Source of the DNA: Desulfamplus sp.
GTDB lineage: Bacteria; Desulfobacterota; Desulfobacteria; Desulfobacterales; Desulfobacteraceae
Length of the DNA stretch: 45,908 nucleotides
Direction: 5' to 3'
Assembly (NCBI GenBank): GCA_015231705.1
Contig: JADGBC010000008.1
Coordinates: 1 to 45,908, forward strand
In this document: in pieces, positions 17,573-25,709 of the stretch
Layout: each line of letters starts with the position of its first letter
Position numbering within the stretch: the stretch's first letter is position 1
Program-made: the position numbers and the translations under genes
The notes under the pieces: generated by a model
What the model saw: only the letters and a program-made list of their open reading frames with translations
The model's database searches: none
What the model was told of the DNA's origin: nothing

Positions 17573-18226
17573 TTAAAACCCCAGATCTTCGTTTATAAGG
17601 ACAATTTTGACTCGTTTTGCCGGAAAACATTTATCTGTAATACTCCAGGTATTGCATATTCTGTTGGGAGACTTGCAGTCATGGCAGAATCCTGTCTGGC
17701 TGCATGGAGTCTTTTTATCCAGATTCATTGTGTTAACAGGGGCTGCATAGTTTTTGATTCTGTACATTGCATCGTCAAGGTCAAAACAGATTTTATTTCT
17801 TCCCACAAGTATGATTACATGTTTTGGGCCAAATGTGATCGCTCCAATTCGGTTACCTATCATATCAAGATTAACTAACTTGCCATCTTCGGTAATTGCA
17901 TTAGTTCCTGTGACAAAAAGATCCACAAGTAGGGATTGCCTTCTAAGTGCCATCTGCTCTTCAACAGGTATTGTCTTGTCAAACGTATTTATAACCTGAT
18001 AACGCTCATCATCTTTTAAAAGATGAAAAAGACCTGTAGAGATAAAAGTCATGGAACCACCCCATGAGATAGACTTAACTTCAAGAGAAGGCAGAATCTG
18101 ATTTATTACCGTCTCTTTGGCATCGTCGGCATTCTGTGCAATGAATACCTCAAAATTATTATCCTCCAGATTTTCTTTAACTTTTATCAAACGGTGGTTC
18201 CAGTAATTTAACTGCGGATTTTTCAT
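17573..18226 (-). CDS. LUD-domain (LutC/YkgG-type) protein
   Basis: 217-aa protein of the LUD (formerly DUF162) family. Members include LutC and part of LutB in lactate oxidation, but stand-alone forms like this are uncharacterised. The blocks SISWGGSMTF, TGTNAITEDGKLVNLDMIGNR and KHVIILVGRNKI are typical. The C-terminus carries a cysteine group, CX5CX2CX6C (in CSQTGFCHDCKSPNRIC), likely metal-binding. Three starts are possible (18250, 18244, 18226); 18226 is chosen since it begins MKNPQLNYWN, the usual family start, with GGAGAG about 11 bases upstream. The DUF166-like gene follows after two bases. No lutA- or lutB-type gene is present nearby. Confidence 0.82.
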   Translation of the reverse strand: MKNPQLNYWNHRLIKVKENLEDNNFEVFIAQNADDAKETVINQILPSLEVKSISWGGSMTFISTGLFHLLKDDERYQVINTFDKTIPVEEQMALRRQSLLVDLFVTGTNAITEDGKLVNLDMIGNRIGAITFGPKHVIILVGRNKICFDLDDAMYRIKNYAAPVNTMNLDKKTPCSQTGFCHDCKSPNRICNTWSITDKCFPAKRVKIVLINEDLGF

Positions 18227-18786
18227 TTTATTTTTACTCTCCATTGTCATTATTCTTTTGCGTTTTCTTAGTGATTGACATATTTTTGACTCGCATGATA
18301 CTGAATAGGGCGTTGTTAGTGTCAATAATGTTTAAATGCAATATTCTCATTCTAAGAAACGTCCATGGCAGACAGCCGCATCAATCGAAAAATGAAAATT
18401 TCTATAAAAAAGCCTTATTGATACTTTTTGCGTAGGATTAGAAGCTAATGTTACGTAATATCATTGATACTAAAGTATTTACATGGTTATGCAAATTCCA
18501 GATACGTTGATTTGCTGTATCCATTGATTAACACCACTTTATGAGGTTAATTTTTATCTTATATCAGTGCTAAAATCAACTCTTATGCAAAGCATAAAAT
18601 TTTTAGCTCCAGAGATTGTTTGTGGTGAACATGACAGTGATGGACGGCAGCAGAACTTTTGACTCATGAGACTTATAGAACAATTTTGATAAATTAACTA
18701 CCTGGAACACTCTATAAACATAGTCAAATCATGGGTAAAAACAGATTATTCAAAATCCTAAAACAAATCCATAAGGAGGTTTTTCT
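18227..18786. other. 560-bp intergenic region between the LUD gene and glpK
   Basis: AT-rich, with no convincing gene. It should hold the divergent promoters of the LUD unit and of the glp genes. A TTGACA at 18275-18280 with GATACT 16 bases on (18297-18302) is a weak plus-strand promoter candidate. A perfect palindrome lies at 18583-18597. The last bases contain the strong AAGGAGG of glpK. Confidence 0.5.
18583..18597. promoter_or_regulatory. palindrome, possible operator upstream of glpK
   Basis: TTATGCAAAGCATAA is a perfect 6+3+6 inverted repeat about 190 bp before glpK. Its size suits a dimeric repressor or activator, but the regulator is unknown and chance is not excluded in AT-rich DNA. 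Confidence 0.3.
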
Positions 18787-20304
18787 ATGAAAAAATATGT
18801 AGGTGCAGTGGATCAGGGTACTACCAGTACAAGGTTTATTATTTTCGACCACGATGGCAATATTATTGGGGTTGATCAGAGGGAGCATCGCCAGATATTT
18901 CAAAAACCTGGCTGGGTAGAGCATGATCCCATGGAGGTCTGGGGTAATACAGCGGCAGTTATTCGCGGTGCCCTTGCAAAATCAGGAATTGCAGGGGATG
19001 AGCTTGCTGCAATTGGTATAACAAATCAGAGAGAAACTGTGCTTGTCTGGGACAGGCGTACAGGCAAGCCCTTTTATAATGCAATTGTGTGGCAGTGTAC
19101 CAGAACTGATGAGATCTGTCAGAAACTTATAAAAGACGGGGGGCAGGATCGGTTCAGGGCAAAAACCGGTCTGCCTGTGGCTACATATTTTTCAGGACCC
19201 AAAATAAAATGGATATTAGACAATGTTCCGGCAGCAAAGGAAGCTGCACAAAAAGGGGACGCTCTTTTTGGAACTATGGATACGTGGATGATCTGGAATC
19301 TTACAGGTGGCGTAAAAGGCGGGGCTCATGTTACTGACGTAACCAATGCCAGTCGTACAATGCTTATGGATATTTCAACATTAAAGTGGGACAGCCAGAT
19401 TCTTGATATCTTGGAGATACCTGTTTCAGGGCTTCCTGAGATCACACCTTCATCTGATAGTAGAACATGGGGCACAACCGGAAATGAGGGCCCATTAGGT
19501 GCTCAAATTCCAGTTTGTGGAAACCTCGGAGATCAGCAGGCAGCTCTTTTTGGTCAGACCTGTTTTGAGCCAGGAGAGGCTAAAAACACCTATGGAACCG
19601 GGTGTTTTCTGCTACTTAACACTGGAAATACACCAGTTCAATCAAAGCATGGACTCTTAACTACACTTGGCTACCAGATCGGTCAAAATAAACCTGTGTA
19701 TGCACTTGAAGGGTCGGTTGCCATGGCCGGTGCATTGGTTCAGTGGATACGAGATAATCTCCAGATGATCCGTGAGGCCCCAGAAATTGAAATTCTTGCC
19801 TCAGCAGTCAAGGATAATGGTGGTGTTTATTGTGTCCCTGCATTCTCAGGTTTGTTTGCACCTTACTGGCGATCTGATGCCAGAGGGGTGATTGTCGGAC
19901 TGACCAGATATGCTAACAGACATCATATCGCAAGAGCAGTTCTTGAAGCAACTGCCTATCAAACCAAAGACATTGTGGATGCCATGAATTTAGATTCAGG
20001 TGTGGATCTTACAAGGCTGAAAGTAGATGGAGGTATGGTTGAAAACAGGCTGCTGATGCAGTTTCAGTCTGATATCCTGAATGTGCCGGTTATCCGTCCA
20101 ATGGTAGCAGAGACAACAGCTCTTGGTGCAGCCTACGCCGCAGGTCTTGCTGTCGGCTTCTGGAGCAGTATTGAAGATCTTAAAATCAATTGGTCAGTCC
20201 ACTCAACCTGGAGTCCAGACATGGATGAAAAAACCAGATCAGAAGGGTATACCGGCTGGAAAAAAGCAGTTGAAAAAACTCTTAACTGGATAGATCCTAA
20301 GTGA
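18787..20304 (+). CDS. glpK: glycerol kinase
   Basis: 505-aa cytosolic kinase making glycerol-3-phosphate from glycerol and ATP. Nearly every FGGY/GlpK block is present: [10 protein letters not shown] (about 9-18), [51 protein letters not shown], and [18 protein letters not shown]. The length is normal. A strong AAGGAGG lies six bases before ATG. It heads the plus-strand glycerol locus; the transporter genes that follow would supply its substrate, a layout known for glpSTPQV-type importers in other bacteria. Confidence 0.97.
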   Translation: MKKYVGAVDQGTTSTRFIIFDHDGNIIGVDQREHRQIFQKPGWVEHDPMEVWGNTAAVIRGALAKSGIAGDELAAIGITNQRETVLVWDRRTGKPFYNAIVWQCTRTDEICQKLIKDGGQDRFRAKTGLPVATYFSGPKIKWILDNVPAAKEAAQKGDALFGTMDTWMIWNLTGGVKGGAHVTDVTNASRTMLMDISTLKWDSQILDILEIPVSGLPEITPSSDSRTWGTTGNEGPLGAQIPVCGNLGDQQAALFGQTCFEPGEAKNTYGTGCFLLLNTGNTPVQSKHGLLTTLGYQIGQNKPVYALEGSVAMAGALVQWIRDNLQMIREAPEIEILASAVKDNGGVYCVPAFSGLFAPYWRSDARGVIVGLTRYANRHHIARAVLEATAYQTKDIVDAMNLDSGVDLTRLKVDGGMVENRLLMQFQSDILNVPVIRPMVAETTALGAAYAAGLAVGFWSSIEDLKINWSVHSTWSPDMDEKTRSEGYTGWKKAVEKTLNWIDPK

Positions 20305-20378
20305 TCACAGTATGGATTGCAATCAGTTTTAATACTTGACAAATAATAGAGTGTGTATTAAGCAGAGTGATCATGAAC

Positions 20379-20413
20379 GTTGATATGTGAACAAAAAAGT
20401 TGGTATGTGAACA
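20379..20413 (+). repeat. paired 15-bp direct repeats
   Basis: GTTGATATGTGAACA (20379-20393) and GTTGGTATGTGAACA (20399-20413) differ at one base and start 20 bp apart, so they face the same side of the helix. They contain GAACA half-sites and may be regulator binding sites for the transporter genes; that is inference. Confidence 0.45.
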
Positions 20414-20515
20414 TCTATTTGCTACGCTCTGCCATGTTGAAGGGAAAACTAAAGATAAGTGATTTAAAGATCTTTGTGAACTTGCTTGAACAGTTGGCGT
20501 GAATCTCTTTATACT

Positions 20516-20593
20516 TTATGTGAAAGTCTCTTGAATTGGCCGTAGTTATGGGACTTTCATTTTTCGTTGTGCCCATCAGGGCATGGCCGTTAT
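20516..20593 (+). repeat. repeat family A, copy 6 (shortened)
   Basis: Begins TTATGTGAAAGTCTCTTGAA, contains GGGACTTTCAT and TTCGTTGTG, and ends ATGGCCGTTATT. The GC-rich CCGTGCC segment of the full copies is missing or diverged. It lies between two genes of the same direction. Confidence 0.75.
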
Positions 20594-20849
20594 TGTAGGC
20601 AATTTTTCCATTTTCATATGGAAATTCGGCATAAAAAAAGCAGCAGATTGTTTATGCCGAGCTGTACTATTGTTCTTTCAAGGTTTGCTTGTCGGGTAGA
20701 AAAATACTTGAAATCGTGAATTGCTTTGAAATCCACCAGACAGTTTAAACTTGAAGAACCAAATTGTTTAACAAGAGAAATGTATATATCGGAATAGACA
20801 GCACTCAAAACAAACAGTACTCACGAAATAATGTAAAGGGAGAGAATAC

Positions 20850-21923
20850 ATGGGATTATCCCTTAAGAATATGCAGAAAAAAGTGGATGGGGAAATTCAC
20901 CTGACAGATATTAACCTGGACTTTGAATCTGGTTCCCGCAATGTTATTCTGGGCAGGACATTATCTGGTAAAACATCCCTGCTGCGACTCATGGCAGGCC
21001 TGGATCGACCCACAAAAGGTCAGCTGTTTCTGGACGGCAAGGATATTACAGGTATGTCAGTTAGAAAACGAAGTATTGCAATGGTCTATCAACAGTTTAT
21101 AAATTACCCCTCTTTTACCGTATATGATAACATCGCATCTCCTTTGAAGGTAAGTAGGATGGATAAAAAGGAGATTGACCGTAGGGTTCAGGAGGCAGCT
21201 CATATGCTTCATCTTGAAGATATGCTAGATCGACTCCCGTCCGAACTTTCAGGCGGACAGCAGCAGCGCACTGCAATTGCAAGAGCCATTGTACGGGATG
21301 CTGAACTTCTCCTTTTAGATGAACCCTTGGTAAATTTGGACTACAAGCTGCGAGAAGAGCTTCAGATTGAACTCCAGGAGATATTTAAAAAACGAGAATC
21401 AATTGTTGTATATACTACCACTGAGCCGGCAGAGGCTCTGATGCTCGGAGGAAATATTGTAGTGCTTGATGAGGGCCGAGTTCTTCAAACTGGCTTAACC
21501 CCTAATGTTTATCATCACCCTGCCACCACAAAAGTGGCAGAGGTCTTCAGTGATCCTCCTATCAATTATATAAGTTGCAATTTAAAAGATAGTCAGATAC
21601 AGCTTGGTGGAGGAGTTGCGTTTCCCCTTTCCGGTCACTTGAAAACTCTGAGTGACGCTCATTACAAGTTGGGTGTTCGTTCCAACCATTTCTATCTCAA
21701 AAGAAAAAATGATGAAGATATAAGATTGACTGTAGAAGTGGAGCTAGCTGAGATCAATGGCTCTGAAACCTTTATACATGCTGATTTCAATGGTGAAAGA
21801 ATTGTGATCCAGGAGGTTGGAATTTACTCCAGAAAAATCGGGTCTGAGATTGAAGTTTATGTCAACCCATCCCGTTTTTTTGTTTATTCTGATACCGGAC
21901 AGCTTGTGATTTCCCCTTCCTGA
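20850..21923 (+). CDS. glpS: glycerol ABC transporter ATPase GlpS-like
   Basis: 357-aa sugar-type ABC ATPase. Walker A is an unusual GRTLSGKTS, the Q-loop is MVYQQFINYP, the signature is a normal LSGGQQQR and Walker B is LLLLDEPLVNLD. The usual switch His appears replaced, since the strand after it reads VVYTTTEPAEA. The C-terminal ~120 residues form a TOBE-type regulatory domain. With the adjacent gene it makes a pair of unlike ATPases as known for the GlpS/GlpT pair of the rhizobial glycerol importer. A good GGGAG site precedes ATG. Assignment to glycerol rests mainly on the locus. Confidence 0.85.
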   Translation: MGLSLKNMQKKVDGEIHLTDINLDFESGSRNVILGRTLSGKTSLLRLMAGLDRPTKGQLFLDGKDITGMSVRKRSIAMVYQQFINYPSFTVYDNIASPLKVSRMDKKEIDRRVQEAAHMLHLEDMLDRLPSELSGGQQQRTAIARAIVRDAELLLLDEPLVNLDYKLREELQIELQEIFKKRESIVVYTTTEPAEALMLGGNIVVLDEGRVLQTGLTPNVYHHPATTKVAEVFSDPPINYISCNLKDSQIQLGGGVAFPLSGHLKTLSDAHYKLGVRSNHFYLKRKNDEDIRLTVEVELAEINGSETFIHADFNGERIVIQEVGIYSRKIGSEIEVYVNPSRFFVYSDTGQLVISPS

Positions 21924-21949
21924 AAATTTCTCATCTTAAAAGGACGGTT

Positions 21950-23077
21950 ATGGCACAGATTAATTTAAATAAAATTGCACATAGTTACATGAAACACCCA
22001 ACAGGTGACTCTGATTATGCCCTCAAGCTTATTGACAACATATGGGATGATGGAGGTGCATACGCACTTTTGGGCCCTTCCGGGTGTGGTAAAACCACAC
22101 TGTTAAACATAATATCCGGACTCTTGGTACCAAGTAAAGGTCGAATCCTGTTTGACGGTAAGGATGTAACAGATTTGCCGCCGGAAAAACGTAATATTGC
22201 TCAGGTATTTCAATTTCCGGTACTATATGACACCATGAGCGTGTTTGATAATCTGGCTTTTCCGCTGCGAAACCGTGGCTTTGACGAAGTTTCTGTAAAA
22301 ACAAGGGTACTTGAAATTGCTGAGATTCTTGAGCTGACACCGTTTTTGTATAAAAAAGCAGCTGGCCTTGCAGCAGATGCCAAACAGAAGATATCCTTAG
22401 GTCGGGGTCTTGTCAGAAGTGATGTTGCAGCCATTCTGTTTGATGAGCCACTTACTGTTATTGATCCAAACCTGAAATGGCAGCTTCGCTGTAAACTTAA
22501 AGAGATTCATGAACAGCTAAAACTTACTCTGATCTATGTGACTCATGACCAGGTAGAAGCCTTGACTTTCGCAGATAAGGTTGTGGTTATGTATGAAGGA
22601 GAGATTGTCCAGATCGGTACACCTCAAGAACTGTTTGAAAATCCGAGCCATAAATTTGTTGGATATTTTATTGGCAGCCCAGGAATGAATTTTCTTCCCT
22701 GTAAGATTGATGGAAATATCGCTGTTATTCAAGATTCTCATGGAGTGATGATCAAAAATAGCACAAGTACACAAAGTATTGGCATTCCATTGAATGATTC
22801 TTTGTCTTCTCTTGCATCAAAAGCCTCGGGTCAGCTTGAACTTGGTATTCGCCCTCTATATCTCAAGGTTCATTCAAGTGCAGTTAAAGGCGGGCTCAAA
22901 GCAAAGGTAAAGGCATTACAGGATCACGGGAACTTTAAGATCATTACAGTCACCCTGGCTGGTCATACCCTGAAAGCAAGGCTTGATGAACAAGATAATA
23001 TTGGTAATGAAGAGGTCTGGCTCGAATTTCCTGTTGACTGGATCCGTTTTTTTGCCAAAGAGCGACTCTTAAAATAA
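21950..23077 (+). CDS. glpT: glycerol ABC transporter ATPase GlpT-like
   Basis: 375-aa ABC ATPase, partner of the preceding gene after a 26-bp gap. Walker A is normal (GPSGCGKTT), Walker B is ILFDEPLTVID and the switch His is present in YVTHDQVEAL. The signature position is degenerate, reading LAADAKQKISLGRG instead of LSGGQ. As GlpS has a normal signature but lacks the switch His, the two probably form a dimer with one proper ATP site built from complementary halves. A C-terminal TOBE-like domain follows. This GlpT is not the unrelated E. coli glycerol-3-phosphate antiporter of the same name. Confidence 0.86.
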   Translation: MAQINLNKIAHSYMKHPTGDSDYALKLIDNIWDDGGAYALLGPSGCGKTTLLNIISGLLVPSKGRILFDGKDVTDLPPEKRNIAQVFQFPVLYDTMSVFDNLAFPLRNRGFDEVSVKTRVLEIAEILELTPFLYKKAAGLAADAKQKISLGRGLVRSDVAAILFDEPLTVIDPNLKWQLRCKLKEIHEQLKLTLIYVTHDQVEALTFADKVVVMYEGEIVQIGTPQELFENPSHKFVGYFIGSPGMNFLPCKIDGNIAVIQDSHGVMIKNSTSTQSIGIPLNDSLSSLASKASGQLELGIRPLYLKVHSSAVKGGLKAKVKALQDHGNFKIITVTLAGHTLKARLDEQDNIGNEEVWLEFPVDWIRFFAKERLLK

Positions 23078-23264
23078 TAAGTTATGTTAGTACTACCCTT
23101 GACAAATAAGGGCTTTACGTGGTGATTAGAATTTTAAGAGTGTGTATTGTAATATAATCTTCGTAATATCACATAATAATACAGTGCCAACCACAGAGGG
23201 TTATCTATATAGATAAGAGTAATGGTTTGGGCCCTTTGTAAGAATATAAAAAGGAGTCTTTAAT

Positions 23265-24134
23265 ATGAATAAATGGGAAGATAACAAAGCCTGGTTTCTA
23301 GTGTTGCCGGTGTTTGTCATTGTCGCATTCAGTGCCATCATCCCTTTAATGACGGTTGTCAATTATTCCATTCAGGATATATTTGGCCCAGGAGAGCGTG
23401 TGTTTGTAGGACTTGAGTGGTTCAAAGAGGTGCTTGGAGATCCCCGCCTTCATGAAGCTCTTATGCGTCAGTTTCTTTTTTCCGGCCTTGTGCTTTTAAT
23501 TGAGATTCCTCTTGGAATCGGGATTGCATTGCTTATGCCCAAAAAAGGGTGGGGGGCATCCTTAAGCCTTGTACTAATGGCATTGCCTCTTTTGATCCCA
23601 TGGAATGTTATTGGTACTATCTGGATTGTATTTACCAGACCGGACATAGGACTTCTTGGGTCATTTATAAATGGAATGGGAATCCCCTTTGACCATACTG
23701 CAAGCCCTACACAGGCGTGGATAACCCTGATGCTGATGGAGGTGTGGCACTGGACTCCATTAGTGGTTCTTCTTGCATATGCAGGATTGAGGGCTATTCC
23801 TGAAGCCTACTTTCAGGCCGCAAAAATCGACGGGGCTTCTGCCTGGGCGGTATTCAAATATATCCAGCTTCCCAAGATGCGGGGAGTTCTAACCATTGCA
23901 CTACTCTTAAGATTTATGGACAGCTTTCTAATCTATGCGGAACCTTTTGTGTTAACTGGAGGTGGCCCTGGTAACACTACCACTTTTTTGTCCATCTATC
24001 TTGTCAAGATTGCTGTTGGACAATTTGATTTAGGTCCTGCTGCTGCATTTTCTCTGATCTATTTTTTAATTATTTTGCTTTTGAGCTGGCTGTTTTATCA
24101 GGTGCTTCAAAATGCCGGTAAAGGAGATGCGTAA
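23265..24134 (+). CDS. glpP: glycerol ABC transporter permease GlpP-like
   Basis: 289-aa inner-membrane permease of the sugar-importer type, with about six membrane segments. The first is at about 10-30 and is followed by a soluble loop. The cytoplasmic EAA loop reads EAYFQAAKIDGASAWAVFKYI, which contacts an ATPase. AAGGAG lies eight bases before ATG. A 187-bp gap separates it from glpT and contains the recurring CTTGACAAATAA motif. It overlaps the next permease by one base (TAATG), which indicates coupled translation of the permease pair. Confidence 0.9.
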   Translation: MNKWEDNKAWFLVLPVFVIVAFSAIIPLMTVVNYSIQDIFGPGERVFVGLEWFKEVLGDPRLHEALMRQFLFSGLVLLIEIPLGIGIALLMPKKGWGASLSLVLMALPLLIPWNVIGTIWIVFTRPDIGLLGSFINGMGIPFDHTASPTQAWITLMLMEVWHWTPLVVLLAYAGLRAIPEAYFQAAKIDGASAWAVFKYIQLPKMRGVLTIALLLRFMDSFLIYAEPFVLTGGGPGNTTTFLSIYLVKIAVGQFDLGPAAAFSLIYFLIILLLSWLFYQVLQNAGKGDA

Positions 24135-24937
24135 TGAAAATTAAGAAAAGAACCATTGCCCTGATTTTCTATTTTATACTGCTCCTGCTTCCTATCTACT
24201 GGATGCTGAATATGTCTTTAAGAACCAATGCCGATATTCTGAGTACTTTTTCACTCTACCCCAGGGAAATAACCATTGCCAATTATGTCAAAATTTTTAC
24301 CGATTCCTCATGGTATTCTGGTTATATAAACTCTATTATTTATGTAAGTATCAATACACTTATCTCCTTGTTCACTGCTCTGCCGGCAGCATACGCTTTT
24401 TCTCGTTACCGATTTATCGGTGACAGCCAGATGTTTTTCTGGCTTTTGACCAACCGTATGGCACCGGCAGCGGTATTTTTACTCCCTTTTTTTCAGCTCT
24501 ACTCAACCTTCGGTCTTATCGATACCCATATCGCCGTTGCTCTGGCACATTGCCTTTTCAATGTTCCTCTGGCAGTGTGGATTCTTGAGGGATTCATGTC
24601 TGGTGTCCCAAGAGAGATTGATGAAACAGCCTATATTGACGGCTACTCTTTTCCTGGTTTTTTTGTCATGATATTCATGCCTCTTATTCGGTCAGGTGTT
24701 GGAGTTACCGCCTTTTTCTGTTTTATGTTTTCATGGGTTGAACTTCTCTTTGCAAGAACTCTGACCACAACTGTTGCCAAACCAATTGCTGCCATCATGA
24801 CTCGTACCGTAAGTGCCACCGGTCTTGACTGGGGACTTTTATCTGCAGCAGGAATTTTAACTATTGTACCCGGAGCTTTAGTGATCTGGTTTGTTAGAAA
24901 CCACATGGCCAAAGGGTTTGCTATGGGCAGGGTTTAG
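24134..24937 (+). CDS. glpQ: glycerol ABC transporter permease GlpQ-like
   Basis: 267-aa second permease, MalG-like in layout, with six membrane segments and a C-terminal tail ending KGFAMGRV, typical of this class. The EAA loop is EIDETAYIDGYSFPGFFVMI. It should form the membrane channel with GlpP. The start codon overlaps the glpP stop. This is unrelated to the E. coli phosphodiesterase also named GlpQ. Confidence 0.9.
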   Translation: MKIKKRTIALIFYFILLLLPIYWMLNMSLRTNADILSTFSLYPREITIANYVKIFTDSSWYSGYINSIIYVSINTLISLFTALPAAYAFSRYRFIGDSQMFFWLLTNRMAPAAVFLLPFFQLYSTFGLIDTHIAVALAHCLFNVPLAVWILEGFMSGVPREIDETAYIDGYSFPGFFVMIFMPLIRSGVGVTAFFCFMFSWVELLFARTLTTTVAKPIAAIMTRTVSATGLDWGLLSAAGILTIVPGALVIWFVRNHMAKGFAMGRV

Positions 24938-25029
24938 GCTCTTAATTGCTGATTTTTGTCTGAGTTTTTTGTTTTGACTTATCCAAGTCAAGGAATGGAA
25001 AACTCTAATTATAGAAAAAGGAGAGAGTT

Positions 25030-25308
25030 ATGAATCTTGAATGGATGGCATGGACATTGCCGACTGCGATCTTTTTTATCACTATTATCTGCATACTTAT
25101 TGCTATGACTACATGGCAGATTATATCGCCCTGCATCAAGAGGCGTGGTTTTATCCCTCTGAGTACAACGAGGGGAGACAGACTCTTTATCGGGCTTCTG
25201 AGCAGTGCTTATATTCACCTGGCATGGCTCGGGTTAACTAATTTTACGATATGGATAGCTTTTGTCTTTTCTTTGGTGTGGATGGGGGTTGTCATGCGTT
25301 GGGGATGA
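25030..25308 (+). CDS. small membrane protein, DUF2160-like
   Basis: 92-aa protein with about three hydrophobic segments (around 9-28, 50-70 and 72-88) and the loop KRRGFIPLSTTRGDRLFIGLL between the first two. DUF2160 proteins of this size occur in glycerol ABC loci between the permease and binding-protein genes, as here, and may assist the transporter; no function has been shown to my knowledge. A GGAGAG site precedes the ATG. Confidence 0.8.
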   Translation: MNLEWMAWTLPTAIFFITIICILIAMTTWQIISPCIKRRGFIPLSTTRGDRLFIGLLSSAYIHLAWLGLTNFTIWIAFVFSLVWMGVVMRWG

Positions 25309-25380
25309 AAATCATAGTCTGTCTGTATGGTTCTCTTCTGTCATAAGTTCTCTGCTTTGCCACTACATGGAGTATTAAAT

Positions 25381-25446
25381 AAACGGAAATGGCCGGATTT
25401 GGCCACCCCCAATAACGGAAATGAGATCGTGCATTTTCATGGTAAA
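25381..25446 (+). repeat. repeat family B, copy 2
   Basis: Shares GCCGGA, CACCCCCAAT and CATTTTCATGGTAAA with copy 1 (12022-12086). GAAATG and CATTTTC form a short hairpin at the same place as in copy 1. Confidence 0.65.
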
Positions 25447-25604
25447 ATTATAATATTGCAGATGTAGTATGTTCAATAAGAACTTACGACTCACGAAGGT
25501 ATGGTTGTAAGTGTTTGAAACCCGTTTTTTTGATGATGAGGATGCCTTGTAAGGTGTTAATGGCCTTTGCACCTCAAGGCAGAAGGTCAGGATTGAACAG
25601 TCAT

Positions 25605-25619
25605 TATTGTTGAACAATA
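25605..25619. promoter_or_regulatory. palindrome, possible operator before glpV
   Basis: TATTGTTGAACAATA is a perfect 7+1+7 inverted repeat about 90 bp before the glpV start. It includes GAACA, also present in the paired repeats at 20379-20413, so a common regulator is possible but unproven. Confidence 0.35.
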
Positions 25620-25709
25620 GTTAAAGAATTAAACAACCAGAGTGGCTGGGTAACTGAAATAGATCACCTCTTTGATAACAATAATAAGGCCGAGTTGAAG
25701 GAGACAATT

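Larger units (their letters stand above)
20305..20849. other. 545-bp intergenic region between glpK and glpS
   Basis: No gene seen. It contains a pair of 15-bp direct repeats (20379-20413), repeat A copy 6 (20516-20593), and a TTGACA at 20336-20341 within the sequence CTTGACAAATAA that recurs after glpT. Its length suggests that the transporter genes have their own promoter. Confidence 0.5.
25309..25709. other. 400-bp intergenic region before glpV
   Basis: Contains repeat B copy 2, a GTTCAATAAGAACTTACG motif that recurs in part at 27610 and 29413, and a perfect palindrome at 25605-25619. No gene seen. A separate promoter for the abundant binding protein would be expected here. Confidence 0.45.

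Noticed and set aside
18244-18435. 63-codon hydrophobic plus-strand frame
   Set aside because: It overlaps the start of the LUD gene on the other strand, has no ribosome site, and its hydrophobicity follows from AT-rich sequence.
20614-20808. 64-codon minus-strand frame in the glpK-glpS gap
   Set aside because: It would start with TTG without a Shine-Dalgarno sequence and matches nothing I know.
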